64,000 nt of DNA from Hevea brasiliensis (GCF_030052815.1 NC_079496.1:76683652-76747651); one strand, 5' to 3'. Counted from the first letter of the stretch, positions 38,990 to 51,328 are shown. Translations and numbers: made by a program. Notes: generated by a model not told the origin, from the sequence alone.

Positions 38990-40195
38990 TTACATGCTGA
39001 AAATTGAAATCAACTTGGATCTTGAATCCAGAGGTTGATGACAGGAAATCAAAGTCAACTTAGATCTTGAATCCAGAAGTTGATGATAGGAATTTAAATA
39101 CTGAAAATTAAAATCAACTTGGATTTAGGAACCAAAATTTAATAACGGGAAATTAAAATGCTGAAAATTAAAATCAACTTGGATCTAGGAACCAGAGGTT
39201 GATGGCAGAAAATTAAATGCTAAAAATTAAAATCATCTTAGATCTAGGAACCAAAGGTTGATGACAGGAAATTAAAATGCTGAAAATTAAAATCAACTTG
39301 GATCTAGGAACTAGATGTTGATGGCAGAAAACTAAATGTTGAAAATTAAAATCAACTTAGATCTAGAAACCAGAGGTTGATGACAGGAAATTAAAATGCT
39401 GAAAATTAAAATCAACTTGGATCTAGGAAACAGAGGTTGATAAGAGAAAATTAAAATGCTAAAAATTAAAATCAACTTGAATCTAGGAACTAGAGGTTGA
39501 TAACAAGAAATTAAAATGCTGAAAATTAAAATCAACTTGAATTTTGAACCCAGAGGTTGATGATGGGAATTTAAATACTGAAAATTAAAATCAACTTGGA
39601 TCTAGGAACCATAAGTTAATGACGGGAAATTAAAATGCTGAAAATTAAAATTAACTTGGATCTAGAAACCAGAGATTGATGGCAGAAAATTAAATGCTGA
39701 AAATTAAAATCATCTTAGATCTAGGAACCAGAGGTTGATGATAGGAAATTAAAATGCTGAAAATTAAAATCAACTTGGATCTAGGAACCAAAGGTTGATG
39801 GCAGAAAACTAAATGCTAAAAATTAAAATCAACTTGGATTTAGGAACCAGAGGTTGATGACAGGAAATTAAAATGCTGAAAATTAAAATCAACTTGGATC
39901 TAGGAACCAGAGATTGATAAGAGAAAATTAAAATGCTAAAAATTAAAATCAACTTGAATCTAGGAACCAGAGGTTGATAATAAGAATTTAAAATGCTGAA
40001 AATTAAAATCAACTTGGATCTTGAACCCAGAGGTTGATGATGGGCATTTAAAATGCTGAAAATTTAAATAAACTTGGATCTAGGAACCAGAGGTTGATGG
40101 CAGGAAATAAATAGTAAAAATTAAAATCAACTTAGATCTTGAATCCAAATGTTGATAACAGGAAATTAAAATCAACAAAGAGGTTGAGGGTATGA
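38990..40195 (+). repeat. 59-60-bp tandem array with 8-monomer higher-order structure
   Basis: About 20 monomers are present, each containing AAAATTAAAATCAACTTGG and a GGTTGATG(A/G)C segment. Monomer types follow the order D-A-B-A-B-A-C-A' at 39061-39540, and the same order is repeated at 39541-40020. This gives a 477-bp higher-order unit (two full copies plus ends). The two apparent 67-codon minus-strand frames at 39332-39535 and 39809-40012 are this same unit read twice and are not genes. Confidence 0.9.
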
Positions 40196-40341
40196 AATGT
40201 TGTGTTTGTACCTTAATGATCACAAAGCAAACCTGACACAAGATGTTCCTCCAATCAACATGTACTTAACAAGGTTTCGAAGATAGATGATTAATGGAGA
40301 GGGTTAGAACGAGTCCCAAGGCTTAGCCTATAATTTCCTCC

Positions 40342-40470
40342 TTTTACTCACTTTTTCAGAATGCCCTTCCGGGTTTTGGCTCCTTACTCATTTTGCAGAA
40401 AGCGCCCTTGCGGGTGTTTGCTTTCTTCTTCACATTTTGCTAGGAGCGCCCTTTCGGGTTTTCACTCCTA
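40342..40470 (+). repeat. Three GC-rich tandem units in H
   Basis: The units CCCTTCCGGGTTTTGG, CCCTTGCGGGTGTTTG and CCCTTTCGGGTTTTCA are each preceded by a CACATTTTGC-like stretch, spaced about 45 bp. Each contains a small CCC...GGG palindrome. Confidence 0.75.
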
Positions 40471-40512
40471 CAATTTAAATTTTCTTTTTTTTTTACCAAT
40501 CGCCCGGCCATC

Positions 40513-40909
40513 TGTGACACCCCTTACCTATCTACAGTGTAGCCAAACAAGATATGCCACACAGTGTGTTGGAGTACCAAATCATATTTCAATTCAATTT
40601 ACCCCTTTTTACTCAATTATTTAAAATTTTTGTATTAATCTGAATTTTTCGCAAATTTTATAGAAAATCCGACAGAGTGCCGGCTATAAATTGGAAAAAT
40701 AGTTCTTCTGAACCTGATTAAAAGACACTTGCAATATAATTTTCAAATCCAGAACTCCATTATACACACATCTCAACTCAATCTCAAAATCTCGACACTA
40801 TTTTTAGAATTTTTCTATTCACATCATCACTTGAAGCACATTCATAAATATTTCTCAACATTTCATTTTTCAACATAATATACAAAAAATTTCAATAACA
40901 TGAAATTTC
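40513..40909 (-). repeat. G2 3' LTR, piece 1
   Basis: It begins TGTGACACCCCTTACC and corresponds to the last 400 bp of the G1 LTRs in reverse, including the GTGCCGGC segment. It ends at the ATTTC target site of the solo LTR. Confidence 0.92.
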
Positions 40910-43015
40910 TGAAGGAACGGAAGCGTGAAAAACACAAGTTTATACCATTGAATTCAAAATTTTTCACCTAGGTCACATGCATCATGCAAGATTTATTTTT
41001 ATCTATTTAATTTCAATGATAAACAATATATTAAAACTCTTTTAATATGTTTTTGGATTTGTATTTGCCATTTAAGATTTTAAAATTAATTAGATTAATT
41101 TTAGAACCTTAGATTAAATCAAGAATAAACACACTAACCTCTTGATGCACTGCAGTGTATTTGCGCCTTTGAGATCCATCTTCAGGACACCAGATGTTGT
41201 CCCTCTAGCTTGTCCACACCAAGAATACCTATGGAGCCCTTGAACAGTTTCTAAAGCTTTTTCTATTATTTAGAAAATCAAGTTCTGCCTTTTAAGAGAT
41301 TAAAGATGTAAACAGGACACTAGAAATGATTTCTAGTATTTTTAATTCAAGAGATTGATGGCTAATCTCTTTGAATTGATAAGAGATGAAGAAGAAGAGA
41401 TGGAGAGCCTCAAAATGGTGTGACAAAGGAGGAGTGGCTTCTAGTTTTCTTATTTTTAATTCATAACAACACTTATATAGCTAGGTCAACACATTAAACC
41501 CTTGTCACATGTCACCCTCTGATTGGTTCTAGGTTTAATTGACCCAATCACATTGTGCCAAGTATCAAACCTATATTTAATCTTAATTTTAATCATCGTA
41601 CATGATTAAAAGACATTTGGCAAGCTTATGTGTAGTGCCACATGCCACCATCTCATGGTGCCACATGTCATCCTGTGAAATGACCAAAATGCCCCGGTGT
41701 CTTAATTTTGAGTTCTTAACCCAAAATAATTATTTCTCTTCTTCTAATCAATTTATATCAAATATAAATTAATTAATTAATCTTTATTAATTAATTTCTC
41801 ATTAATTAAATTCATATTTAAACATTTTAAATATAAATTTAACTTATACTATACATCCAATAATCTAGATTTGGTTTCAAGTCATGCTAGGGACTTTGCA
41901 ATCTAATTGCAAACTAAACCTATTTAATTAATCAATTAAACTCTTTAATTAATTAATTAAATCATATTTAATTAGGTGATAACTTGTGTATGTGTGTGGC
42001 TTACTAGGCTCATCACTAATTGGCAATGAGATATGATATCAACTCTTAATATCATCAGAACTCTTTCTTACCATAAATGATTTCTCTAAATCATTTTATG
42101 TACCTCATAGACCATGGCTAATACCTAGCATAGCATGCCATGGCCACCCAATTAGTAATAAGATTTACCTTAAATGAACCTATAATTATATGTTACCATG
42201 CACTAGAATCTCTCTGTTACAAAATCCCAACGCAAGCTGAAGTCATGGTTTATGTCAAACTCCATTTGCTATGAATATTATGTTATCTTTTAATTCTAGT
42301 TCTTGATTAAAAAGATTTTCTCATCAGAAACTCTTTTCTGATTAAATCTATCTGTCCTGACCAGGAACTTGAAACATTTAGAACAATTAAATGAACATAG
42401 GATTTTATCCCTATTTACTTAGAGGAACAGATTCCATCTTAATTAACACCTACCTCCATATATAACTAGTAGGAGCCAACACATGCCCATACACCCATAC
42501 ACAGTACAAGTATGAAAGCAGTCTCAAACTCAAACTACCTATGTACAAGATAACTGTGCTATCTCAGGTCTAAAGATTATATGCACTAATATGATTTATG
42601 ACAAAACATTGACAAGAGTAAGCTCCATGTGCTTTTCATAAGTGTCACTGGTTCGGCCTACTTATCATTTATAAGTGCCTATCATGTTTGTTATATGGCA
42701 TTAGACTCACCATTCCATCTTATTTATATCTCATGTAAATAACTTGGGAACAAACATGAATACAATCTTTCTGGATAAGTCATGTCCTTATTGTGAAGTA
42801 TCCTCGATTGTGAACCTATTTATGATACTTTGTGCTAGAAATACTATCACTCATATTCTTAACAACTTAAAAATAGAATTTCTAACAAAATATCAATGGA
42901 CCTTTTCTATTACACATAAATATATTATGTAAACGGAAAAGTGGAAATGCCTTTTATTAATAAAACATATACAAGATACATACTAAATGATATGCTCTAG
43001 GGCATACTATTAACA
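40910..43015 (-). mobile_element. Copia-like solo LTR
   Basis: 2106 bp. On the minus strand it begins TGTTAATAGTATGCCCTAG and ends TCCGTTCCTTCA. Perfect ATTTC duplications lie at 40905-40909 and 43016-43020. It matches the LTR at 61190-63293 along its whole length in the opposite orientation. No internal region is present. The assignment to Ty1/copia rests on LTR style only. Confidence 0.92.
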
Positions 43016-43445
43016 ATTTCATCTATTTACATTATCAAATAATTTCAAGAGTTTATAATTACAATCCAAAACTAATACAAAATGCAAAATACAAAATGCC
43101 ACTCGAAGTCCTAATGTCCTACCAAGTGCATTGCAGATGTGAGGTGACTCTGGACTCAATATGCAGCTCTGAAAGTTCACGATGCGATGTCCGCTAGGCT
43201 CCCCAAAGAATGTCTCTAGTACTGCAAAGTGGCAAAAGCGACACGCTAAGCAATTCTGCTTAGTGGTGACAATATAAAATAAAATAACTAAAATAAAGTA
43301 AGTATGCAGAATGTATGTTTACATCTTTAGTATACTTAATTTCTAATATTTATGGCAGTAATATTAAATTAAAATTTGGTAAGATTTATTATTATTGCCT
43401 GAGTAACCCCCTACTAGTCGACTGGACTGGATAAATGGGTAAACT
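43016..43445 (-). repeat. G2 3' LTR, piece 2
   Basis: It lies between the copia-like solo LTR and G1. It contains the stem-loop module at 43221-43270 and ends in AAACT, the G1 target duplication. Confidence 0.92.
43221..43270 (-). other. LTR double stem-loop module (G2)
   Basis: On the minus strand, stem 1 is CTAAGCA / TGCTTAG with the loop GAAT, where G1 has TTAT and G4 has GCAA. The stem is constant while the loop varies. Stem 2 is eroded. Confidence 0.55.
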
Positions 43446-45544
43446 TGTAACACCCTCCCTGTAGCAACTCCGTACATTCTACTGTTCCGGTGACCAGTGT
43501 CGGACTGGACAGCTAGAACATTCGGAAAAATATTTAAACTAAAGTGAGGAACCATAATTAACTCAAATATTAATAAGAAAAATTTAGGAAAAATTTTAGA
43601 AATAAAATACAACCAAGTTAAATGAACCGGTGCCCTAGCGATGGGTAACCTAGTGCGAAGTTGCGGTTCTCGCAACTAGGAGCCCTAGACCCGGGGAAAA
43701 ATTCATAAAATAATTTTTGGGACTCCAGAGAAGGGTCATTGAGATTCCTATGGCATTAGAATGCTAAGAAAATATTTAGAAAAATTTTTCAATTGGTACA
43801 GACAATTTTGACCGGTTAAGCCAAACGGAGGGCATTTTGGTCATTTCGCCTTCAGAGGCGATTTTTGGCCGACTTGTCCAGTTAAGTAAATAATTATTAT
43901 GATCTAAAATATGAATAAATATTGCTAAAAATTGAATTGAAAATGAGTAGAAAAGAAAAGAAAAAAAATAAAAGAAAAGTGGAATTATGACATCACATGA
44001 TGTCATTAGTTAGGTCTCCACCAATCACAACTCACCAAGCCAATTGAAAAGAGTTAAATGAGGCAAAATTGGAAAGAAAAATCTGTCTTCTTCTTCTTCC
44101 CAAAAACCAGCCGGAACTCCTCTCATCCATTTAAAAAATTTCTTTCATTTTTCTCTCCCAAAACCTTGATTTCTCTCCACCAAACCCTAAGATGCCTTCA
44201 TTAAAATTTATCTACACCACTTGGAAAAGTGTTTGGCAGCCAAGAAAACAAAAGAAAGTGAAGAATTAACAAGAAAAAATTCTGCCCTACTAAGGTTAGT
44301 GCCATATTCTTTGCTTTTACATCTTTCTAATCATGAATTTGAGCTAAGTTAAGTTGAAAATTTGATAAAAATTGAATTAATGAAGCATGGTTATATTCCA
44401 TGAAATTTTGGCAGCCTTGACATGAGTTAGAGTTAGGAGAATTCTTTGGTTTAAAGTGACATATTAGCTGCCCCTATTATAAATTATATGATTAGTATAG
44501 CAAATTAGGAGTAAGATGCATGAATTGGAGGCTTGGTCAATTAGGGTTAGGGTTTTGAAATTTATTTTTAGTGGTGGATGAAAATGGACATAAACTAAAG
44601 TTTTAATGGTCAATTACTAACCATTTGGCTATTGGTAAACAAGAAATGAAGTGTGTTTAGTGATAGGATTTAGGTTTAGTGTGGCTGCCCTAGGTGACCT
44701 GCAGAATTGGACATGAGTCCAGCAGGTTTGGGCAACCATAACTTAAATTGTAGAGATTCAATTGGTGTTTGGCCAATCGGACATGAAACTACACACATAA
44801 TGGCACAACTTTGGTGAAGAAACCATGCCCATAAGACCAAACCAAGACCAAAAATTTGCCCCAATCCGGGTGTCCTGCAACCTATTTCTGCAAAATGACC
44901 AAATGAACAGTAATTGTTCATTTGGCCATAACTCAGTGTAGAATGGCCCAATTGACCTGAAAGTTTACCAGCAACAAGATAAGATATAGAACAACAACTT
45001 TCATGAAGAAATCCACCCCAAATTATGACCAGAACCTATCCAACAAGGGAGTTGCAGTCACTATTTACTGCACTGTAGATATGGTCAGTCCAGAAAAATT
45101 CCAATCCAGCTAGTTGTGGTTTTTGGACCATAACTTGAGTTACAAAACTCCAAATAGAGTGATTCAAAAAAATAAATTCAACTAGACAAAATAATAAACA
45201 ACTTTCATGTTTATCATTTTCTCAAATTCCCACTGCAACAATAACTAATGGAATAGTAAAGATAGGGTATGAAAACTGAAAATTCTGCTCCATTAATTTT
45301 AAGCTTAGAAATGGTATTGGTAACCAATACCAACAAAATTTGAATGCAAAATGTGGTATGTTGGGAGTGTTAAAACCAATGTACCTATTTTCTATGCAAA
45401 AGTTAACATTTTTGTTGACTAATGAAGGGAATAGTAATACCAAAACTTGAAATTCAAAAATTGAAAAATTCAAAAGTGTCAAATGCCCTAGTATACCTAA
45501 CAAGATTGGTTTGGATTGTTTGGCATGCCAATAGGGTTCAGTTA

Positions 45545-45684
45545 GCAGTACTGCACCTGGCATTATGCCATTCTGTGATTTCATGGCTTTTAGCCACTCT
45601 GACATTATGTTGATACTTGGCCTTGTGCCTAATATTATTATAGCTTATTAGCTGTTCTGTTGCACACCGGGAGACACATATGTG
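45545..45684 (+). repeat. Cluster of six short palindromes in the G1 LTR
   Basis: In order: GCAGTACTGC (45545-45554), TGGCATTATGCCA (45558-45570), TGGCTTTTAGCCA (45584-45596), GGCCTTGTGCC (45619-45629), AGCTTATTAGCT (45642-45653) and CACATATGTG (45675-45684). The 3' LTR repeats the set at about 53444-53583. The G4 LTRs have an analogous GGCATAAAGCC tract. Confidence 0.8.
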
Positions 45685-45930
45685 ACCGATGGTGTGACGG
45701 CCCGAGATACTTGATACCCAGTGCCAGTTTACCCGTTTATCCAGTCCAGTCGTCCAGTATAGGTTACTTGGGCAACCAAAAAATGAAAGTGGATAAATTT
45801 AATGAAATAATGAATATAACAAGTACAAAATAAGTAAGACTACAAATACTCATCGAAAATTTATTTGCAATAAAACATCGATACATTCACTGCATATTTA
45901 TTTTCTGTTATTTCTTTTTATTTTATTATT

Positions 45931-45980
45931 GGCACCACTAAGCATTATTGCTTAGCGCGTTGCTTTTGCCACGCGTAGGT
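45931..45980 (+). other. LTR double stem-loop module (G1 5' LTR)
   Basis: Stem 1 is CTAAGCA / TGCTTAG with the loop TTAT. Stem 2 is CGCGT / ACGCG, then AGGT. The sequence just after it (45980-46020) differs strongly from the 3' LTR. Confidence 0.6.
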
Positions 45981-46599
45981 TCCGAGAATCTTGTGAGAGC
46001 CCGGTAGACCACGGTGGGTGAGACCTCCTGCAGCTCTGCATAGTGTCCGTGTCACCTCACCGTCATCAGTGTATTGGTAGGACACTAGGTTTTATTTTGA
46101 TATTTTGTAATTAACTTATATTTTCTCATATGTAATTGAAACTTATGTAATGTATTTTGGTATTAATGTAAATAGTAAAAATTGTGTTTATGAATGAAAA
46201 AGTGAACATTTATTTATGACTTTCACATGATTATCATATGAGATGAATGATTGAGAAATGGAAATGTTGTTGAAAAACATCTTGAGATTTTGTTGATGAA
46301 ATGGAGTTTGGGATTGATTGAAAATATTGGAAGTGTTTTTCACAAGTTTCGAATAACTGTTTTCTCCATTTTTAGTCGGTACTCTGCCGGATTTTCTATA
46401 AAATTTTTGAAACCTCAAATAAATTATAATTTCAATAAATGACTTAAATGAATTATATTTCACAAGTTATATTCAAAACTATGATAAAAATTAATTAAGG
46501 AAGAATAAAAATGATTAAGATAATATAGAGTGTTCCGGTACACCGTGTGACATATCTTACTCGGATATACTGTAGACGGGTAAGGGGTGTCACATTTAG

Positions 46600-46612
46600 T
46601 GGTATCAGAGCA
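46600..46612 (+). other. G1 primer-binding site (initiator-Met tRNA)
   Basis: TGGTATCAGAGCA lies five bases after the 5' LTR. Confidence 0.93.
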
Positions 46613-46721
46613 CGGTTTAGGCGTTTCTGGGCCTAGATTGAGTCCATACCATGCATTGCATTTGTAAGAGTTGAGGTGACACTAATGCAGATCTGTTTGT
46701 TTTTGTTATTTTGAATAGGAT

Positions 46722-47960
46722 ATGGACCCTACATCTCAGAGGGCAGTTGAGGAGGAAGTGGAGAGTCATGCTCCACTGCGGCAAAGAGGCTGGGGTAGGG
46801 GAGAACCTGCTCCGCCAGCTCAAGTAGAGCCTGCTCAGCCTCCACAGGCCATGTTCCAGCAAATGGCCGAATTCTTCAGATAAATGGCTAGGGTAATGCC
46901 ATCACCACCACCACCACCACCTCCACAGCAGAAAACACACTTGGAAAGACTAAGAAAATTTAGAGCAGTGGACTTCTTTGGCAAGAGAGAAGATGATTAC
47001 ATTGCGGTAGAAAATTGGTTGAATGCAGGCAGGGTTTTAAAACAACTCCACTGCACTCCAGAGCAAAATCTAGAAGCTGCTGTATCTTTGTTGCAAGATG
47101 ATGCATATGAATGGTGGGATACAGTGTTCAGTGAAGTACAGCCAGAAGTAATAACTTGGGACTTCTTCCTCTCCGAATTCAAGAAGAAATATGTGGGTAG
47201 TGTATACCTGGAAGAGAGAAGAAGAGAGTTCATTAACCTGAGGCAGAGACAGCTAACGGTAGCCGAGTATGAAAAGGAATTCGTCAGATTGAGCCGCTAC
47301 GGAAGGAAGATAGTCCTTAATGAGGCCGAAAGGTGTAAGAGATTTGAAGAGGGATTAAATGACAACATAAAGATCATGATCACTGCCTTGGGAATCACCG
47401 ACTTCACCAAGTTAGTGGAAGCTGCAATAAAAGTTGAAAAGGTTAGAATAAGTGAGCAGACCAGAAGAGAGAGACAGCAGAAGAGGGGCCCAGGTCAGTT
47501 TAGTTCATCTCCTGCATCTGGGAAGAAGTTCAAAGGTCCACCTACACAGAGTTCAGGTCAACCACAAGGTCAGCGTCAGTCCCAGGGGCCCAAGCCAAAG
47601 TCTACCCCTAGGAGAGGTCAGTCCACACCATCAGTGGGCAGCTCTCCAGGGATGGGGTTCAGGGGACCAGCCCCAGCAACTTCTGCATGTCCACATTGCC
47701 TGAAGTGGCATAAGGGGGAGTGTTGGAGAGTGACTGGTGCCTGCTTAAGGTGTGGGTCAACAGAGCATCAGTTGAGGAACTGTCCACGCAGAACTACTAC
47801 AGCTATTCCAACACAAGCAGACAGACCTGCTCCTGCACCACAAAGGGGTAGGAAATCTGGTAAATCTAAGGCAGTGGGACCATCACAGAGGCCTGTATCT
47901 GAGCCAGCAGAGAGGCCTGAGGGCAGACCACCTGCCAGAGCATATGCTCTGAGAGCTTAG
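46722..47960 (+). pseudogene. gag: G1 gag (one premature stop)
   Basis: The likely start is ATG 46722 (MDPTSQRAVEEEV), by comparison with the G4 gag start; codon 54 is TAA (46881-46883) where G4 has CAA. The same frame then runs open from 46884 to TAG 47958-47960. Gag forms the particle and binds element RNA. After a polyproline run come the retrotrans_gag domain (about residues 75-230, with SLLQDDAYEWWDTV and EYEKEFVRLSRYG), a basic Gly/Gln/Pro-rich region, a CX2CX3HX3C motif (CPHCLKWHKGEC) and a classical CX2CX4HX4C knuckle (CLRCGSTEHQLRNC). The tail ends RAYALRA. Pol continues in the same frame after the TAG, and G2 has the same arrangement. Confidence 0.93.
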
Positions 47961-47972
47961 GACGAGCAAGAT

Positions 47973-47993
47973 GCCCCGGACGTCATCAGGGGT
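47973..47993 (+). promoter_or_regulatory. Possible recoding hairpin after the gag UAG
   Basis: GCCCC / GGGGT (one G-U) encloses a loop containing GACGTC, twelve bases after the TAG at 47958-47960. The same sequence occurs in G2 after its TAG. A downstream structure is typical of programmed stop-codon readthrough, but this stem is short and the role is inferred. Confidence 0.3.
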
Positions 47994-50494
47994 ACGTTCT
48001 CCCTCTACAATACATCTGTGCATGCATTGGTGGATCCAGGATCCACTCATTCATACATCTGCATCAACTTACCTATAGAAAGGGGGATATTAGTAGGGGA
48101 GAGTGACCATGACATTCTGGCCACTAATCCATTGGGCCACAGTGTAGTGGTGAACAAAGTATACAAGGGTTGCCCGTTAAGGATTCAGGGGTATGAATTC
48201 TTGGCAGACCTAATTGAGTTGCCTTTCCATGAGTTTGACGTGATTTTGGGAATGGACTGGTTGTCACGTCATCAGGCAATGGTTGATTGTAAATTGAAGA
48301 GAATTTCTTTGAAAACTCCTGAGGGTAATGAGATTACAATTGTGGGGGAGAGGACAGATTTCTTGTCCAATGTTATCTCAGCCACAGTTGCAAGAAAACT
48401 GATGAGAAAAGGCTGTGAAGCCTACCTAGCACATGTGGTGGATACTAGGCGAGCTAAGCGGATCGTATGACATATCCACAGTAAAAGACTTCCCAGATGT
48501 GTTCCCTGAAGAATTGCCTGGTTTGCCACCAGAAAGGGAAGTTGAATTTGCTATTGAGACACTGTCGGGTACAGCACCAATATCTATTGCTCCTTATAGG
48601 ATGGCACCCACAGAAAGATGGGACTTTGAGGTTATGCATCGATTACCGGCAGTTGAATAAAGTGACTGTGAAGAACAAATATCCATTGCCTAGAATTGAT
48701 GATTTGTTTGATCAATTGAAGGGAGCAGGAGTATTTTCTAAAATTGATCTCAGATCAGGGTATCATCAGTTGAGGGTAAAGGATGCAGATGTGCCAAAGA
48801 CTGCATTCAGGACCCGATATGGGCATTATGAGTTCCTAGTGATGCCCTTTGGTCTAACAAATGCACCTGTGGCATTTATGGACCTTATGAACCATATCGT
48901 CCATCCATACCTAGATCGGTTTGTAGTGGTCTTTATTGATGATATTTTGGTGTATTCCAAGACCAGGGAAGAGCATGATGAACATTTGAGGATTGTTCTG
49001 CAAACCCTGAGAGAAAAGAAGCTGTATGCTAAGTTGTCAAAGTGTGACTTCTGGTTAAATGAAATTGCATTCCTTGGACACATAGTATCAGCTGATGGGA
49101 TTAGAGTGGATCCCAAGAAAATAGAAGCAGTGATGGAATGGAAGCCTCCCAAGAATACAACTGAGGTCAGAAGTTTCTTGGGGCTAGCTGGGTATTACAG
49201 AAGATTTGTGAAGGGATTTTCCTTAATAGCTGCTCCAATGAACAAGTTATTACACAAGAATGTTAGATTTGATTGGAATGACAAGTGTCAGACCAGTTTT
49301 GAGAAGTTGAAGGCTATGTTAACAGAGGCACCAGTGTTAACACAGCCAGTGTCAGGAAAGGACTTTGTGGTCTACAGTGATGCCTCTCATAATGGGTTAG
49401 GGTGTGTATTGATGCAAGAGGGGAAGGTGGTCGATTATGCTTCCAGACAGCTAAGGCCACATGAACAGAATTACCCTACCCATGATCTAGAGCTTGCAGC
49501 AATTATCTTCGCACTGAAGATATGGAGGCATTACTTGTATGGTGAAAAGTGCTACATTTACACAGACCACAAAAGCCTGAAATACTTGCCAACCCAGAAG
49601 GAGCTCAACCTTAGACAGAGACGATGGATTGAGTTCCTGAAGGACTATGATTGTGTAATTGACTACCATCCTGGGAAAGCAAATGTAGTTGCAAATGCTT
49701 TGAGCAGAAAATCCATCATAGCTTTGAGATCATTGAATGCCCGTCTAACTTTGGTTCAAGATGGAGCTATTTTGGCTGAGTTGCAAGTGAGGCCAAACCT
49801 GTTACAGCAGATTTTAGATGGACAGAAGGTAGATGAGAAGCTAAAGGCTATTATGAGAAAAATCCTAGAAGGGAAGGCAATTGACTATGAAGTGAAAGCA
49901 GATGGGTGTTTATACTACAAAGGAAGAGTATGTATACCAGATAATGGGGAATTAAAAGCCAATATTCTGAAAGAGGCACATGCCAGTGTTTATGCTATGA
50001 ACCCAGGAAGTACAAAAATGTATCATGATCTGAAACTTCAGTATTGGTGGCCTGGTATGAAGAAGGACATAGCTAACTATGTGACTAAATGCTTGACATG
50101 TCAGCAAGTCAAGGCAGAACATCAAGTTCCATCAGGTTTGCTACAGCCTATATGCATACCTGAATGGAAATGGGATCGGGTCACCATGGATTTTGTAAGT
50201 GGTCTACCTCTCACCCAGAAGAAACATGATGCAGTATGGGTGATAGTGGATAGATTGACGAAGTCAGCACACTTTCTGCCAGTTAGGACTGACTACTCAC
50301 TAGAGAAGTTAGCAGAATTGTATATCAGTGAGATAGTTAGACTGCATGGAATTCCACTTTCCATCATATCTGATCGAGACCCAAGGTTTACATCGAGATT
50401 TTGGAAGAAGTTGCATGAGTCCTTGGGTACACAACTCCACTTCAGCACAGCTTTCCATCCTCAGACGGATGGGCAATCAGAAAGAGTAATCCAG

Positions 50495-50568
50495 GTAAAC
50501 AATTGAACCAATTGAATTAATACAAATATTGAACTAAAATGATAATAATAACATGAAATATATGTCAG
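50495..50568 (+). other. 74-bp intron-like insert in G1 integrase
   Basis: ATCCAG|GTAAAC ... ATGTCAG|GTCCTT. It is AT-rich, has canonical GT...AG ends and sits in phase 0 directly after SERVIQ. Removing it joins to VLEDML, which is the normal integrase sequence. Reading through it gives VNN and a stop. G2 has a 74-bp insert at the same codon boundary (57598-57671), more diverged than the surrounding coding sequence. Confidence 0.75.
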
Positions 50569-51328
50569 GTCCTTGAGGATATGCTGAGGAGTTGTGTCAT
50601 TGAGTTTGAGGGAAGTTGGGATAGATACCTCCCACTGGATGAATTTGCATACAACAATAGCTACCAAGCTAGCATCCAAATGGCCCCGTATGAAGCACTG
50701 TATGGGAGAAAATGTAGAACTCCAGTGTGCTGGACTAAATTGGGCGAAGACAAACTGGTAGGGTCAGACTTGGTGAAACAGACTGAGGAGAAAGTAAAAC
50801 TAATCAAAGCCAATCTGAAGGTTGCCTCAGACAGACAAAAATCCTATGCCGACTTGAAGAGAAAAGAAATAGAATATGCGGTTGGCGATAAAGTGTTCCT
50901 CAAGGTGTCACTGTGGAAGAAGGTTCTCAGGTTTGGAAGAAAAGGTAAGTTAAGCCCTAGGTTCATTGGCCCATATGAAATCATTGAACGTGTGGATCTA
51001 GTGGCCTATAGGCTAGCTTTACCACCAGAGCTGGACAAGATCCACAATGTGTTCCACGTATCTATGCTAAGAAGATATCGCTCAGATCCTTCACATGTTA
51101 TCTCCATGGAAGAAATTGAAGTACAACCGGATTTGACATATGAAGAAGAACCCATACGGATCTTGGCTCGGGAAGTGAAAGAGTTAAGGAATAAGCAGAT
51201 TCCACTGGTGAAAGTGCTTTGGAGGCACCGCAACACCGAAGAGGCAACTTGGGAAAGTGAAGAGACGATGAGGCAACAGTTTCCTCAACTGTTTGTATCA
51301 GGTAAATTTCGAGGACGAAATTTAAATT

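Larger units (their letters stand above)
38740..40512 (+). mobile_element. H remnant, segment 4 (terminal region with satellite-like array)
   Basis: It resumes right after the GATTT duplication of G3. A conserved block TGGTGTCTACAACCGCCCC (38871-38889) is followed by a perfect hairpin (38890-38920), a tandem array (about 38990-40195) and three GCCCTTTCGGG-like units (40342-40470). It is cut by G2 at 40513. This is probably the 3' terminal part of H; its end is not in the window. Confidence 0.6.
43446..46594 (+). repeat. G1 5' LTR
   Basis: 3149 bp, TGTAACACCCTCCC to GGGGTGTCACA. Notable hairpins are GTTGCG / CGCAAC at about 43660-43676, CCAAATGAACA / TGTTCATTTGG at 44899-44925, a mini-palindrome cluster at 45545-45684 and the stem-loop module at 45931-45980. 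Confidence 0.96.

Noticed and set aside
39332..40012. Two near-identical 67-codon frames (MILIFSIL...)
   Set aside because: They are the tandem array read in one frame and recur at the 477-bp repeat period.
51160..51290. Chromodomain as part of a host chromatin gene
   Set aside because: It is in frame with integrase, directly before the PPT and LTR, as in chromoviruses.
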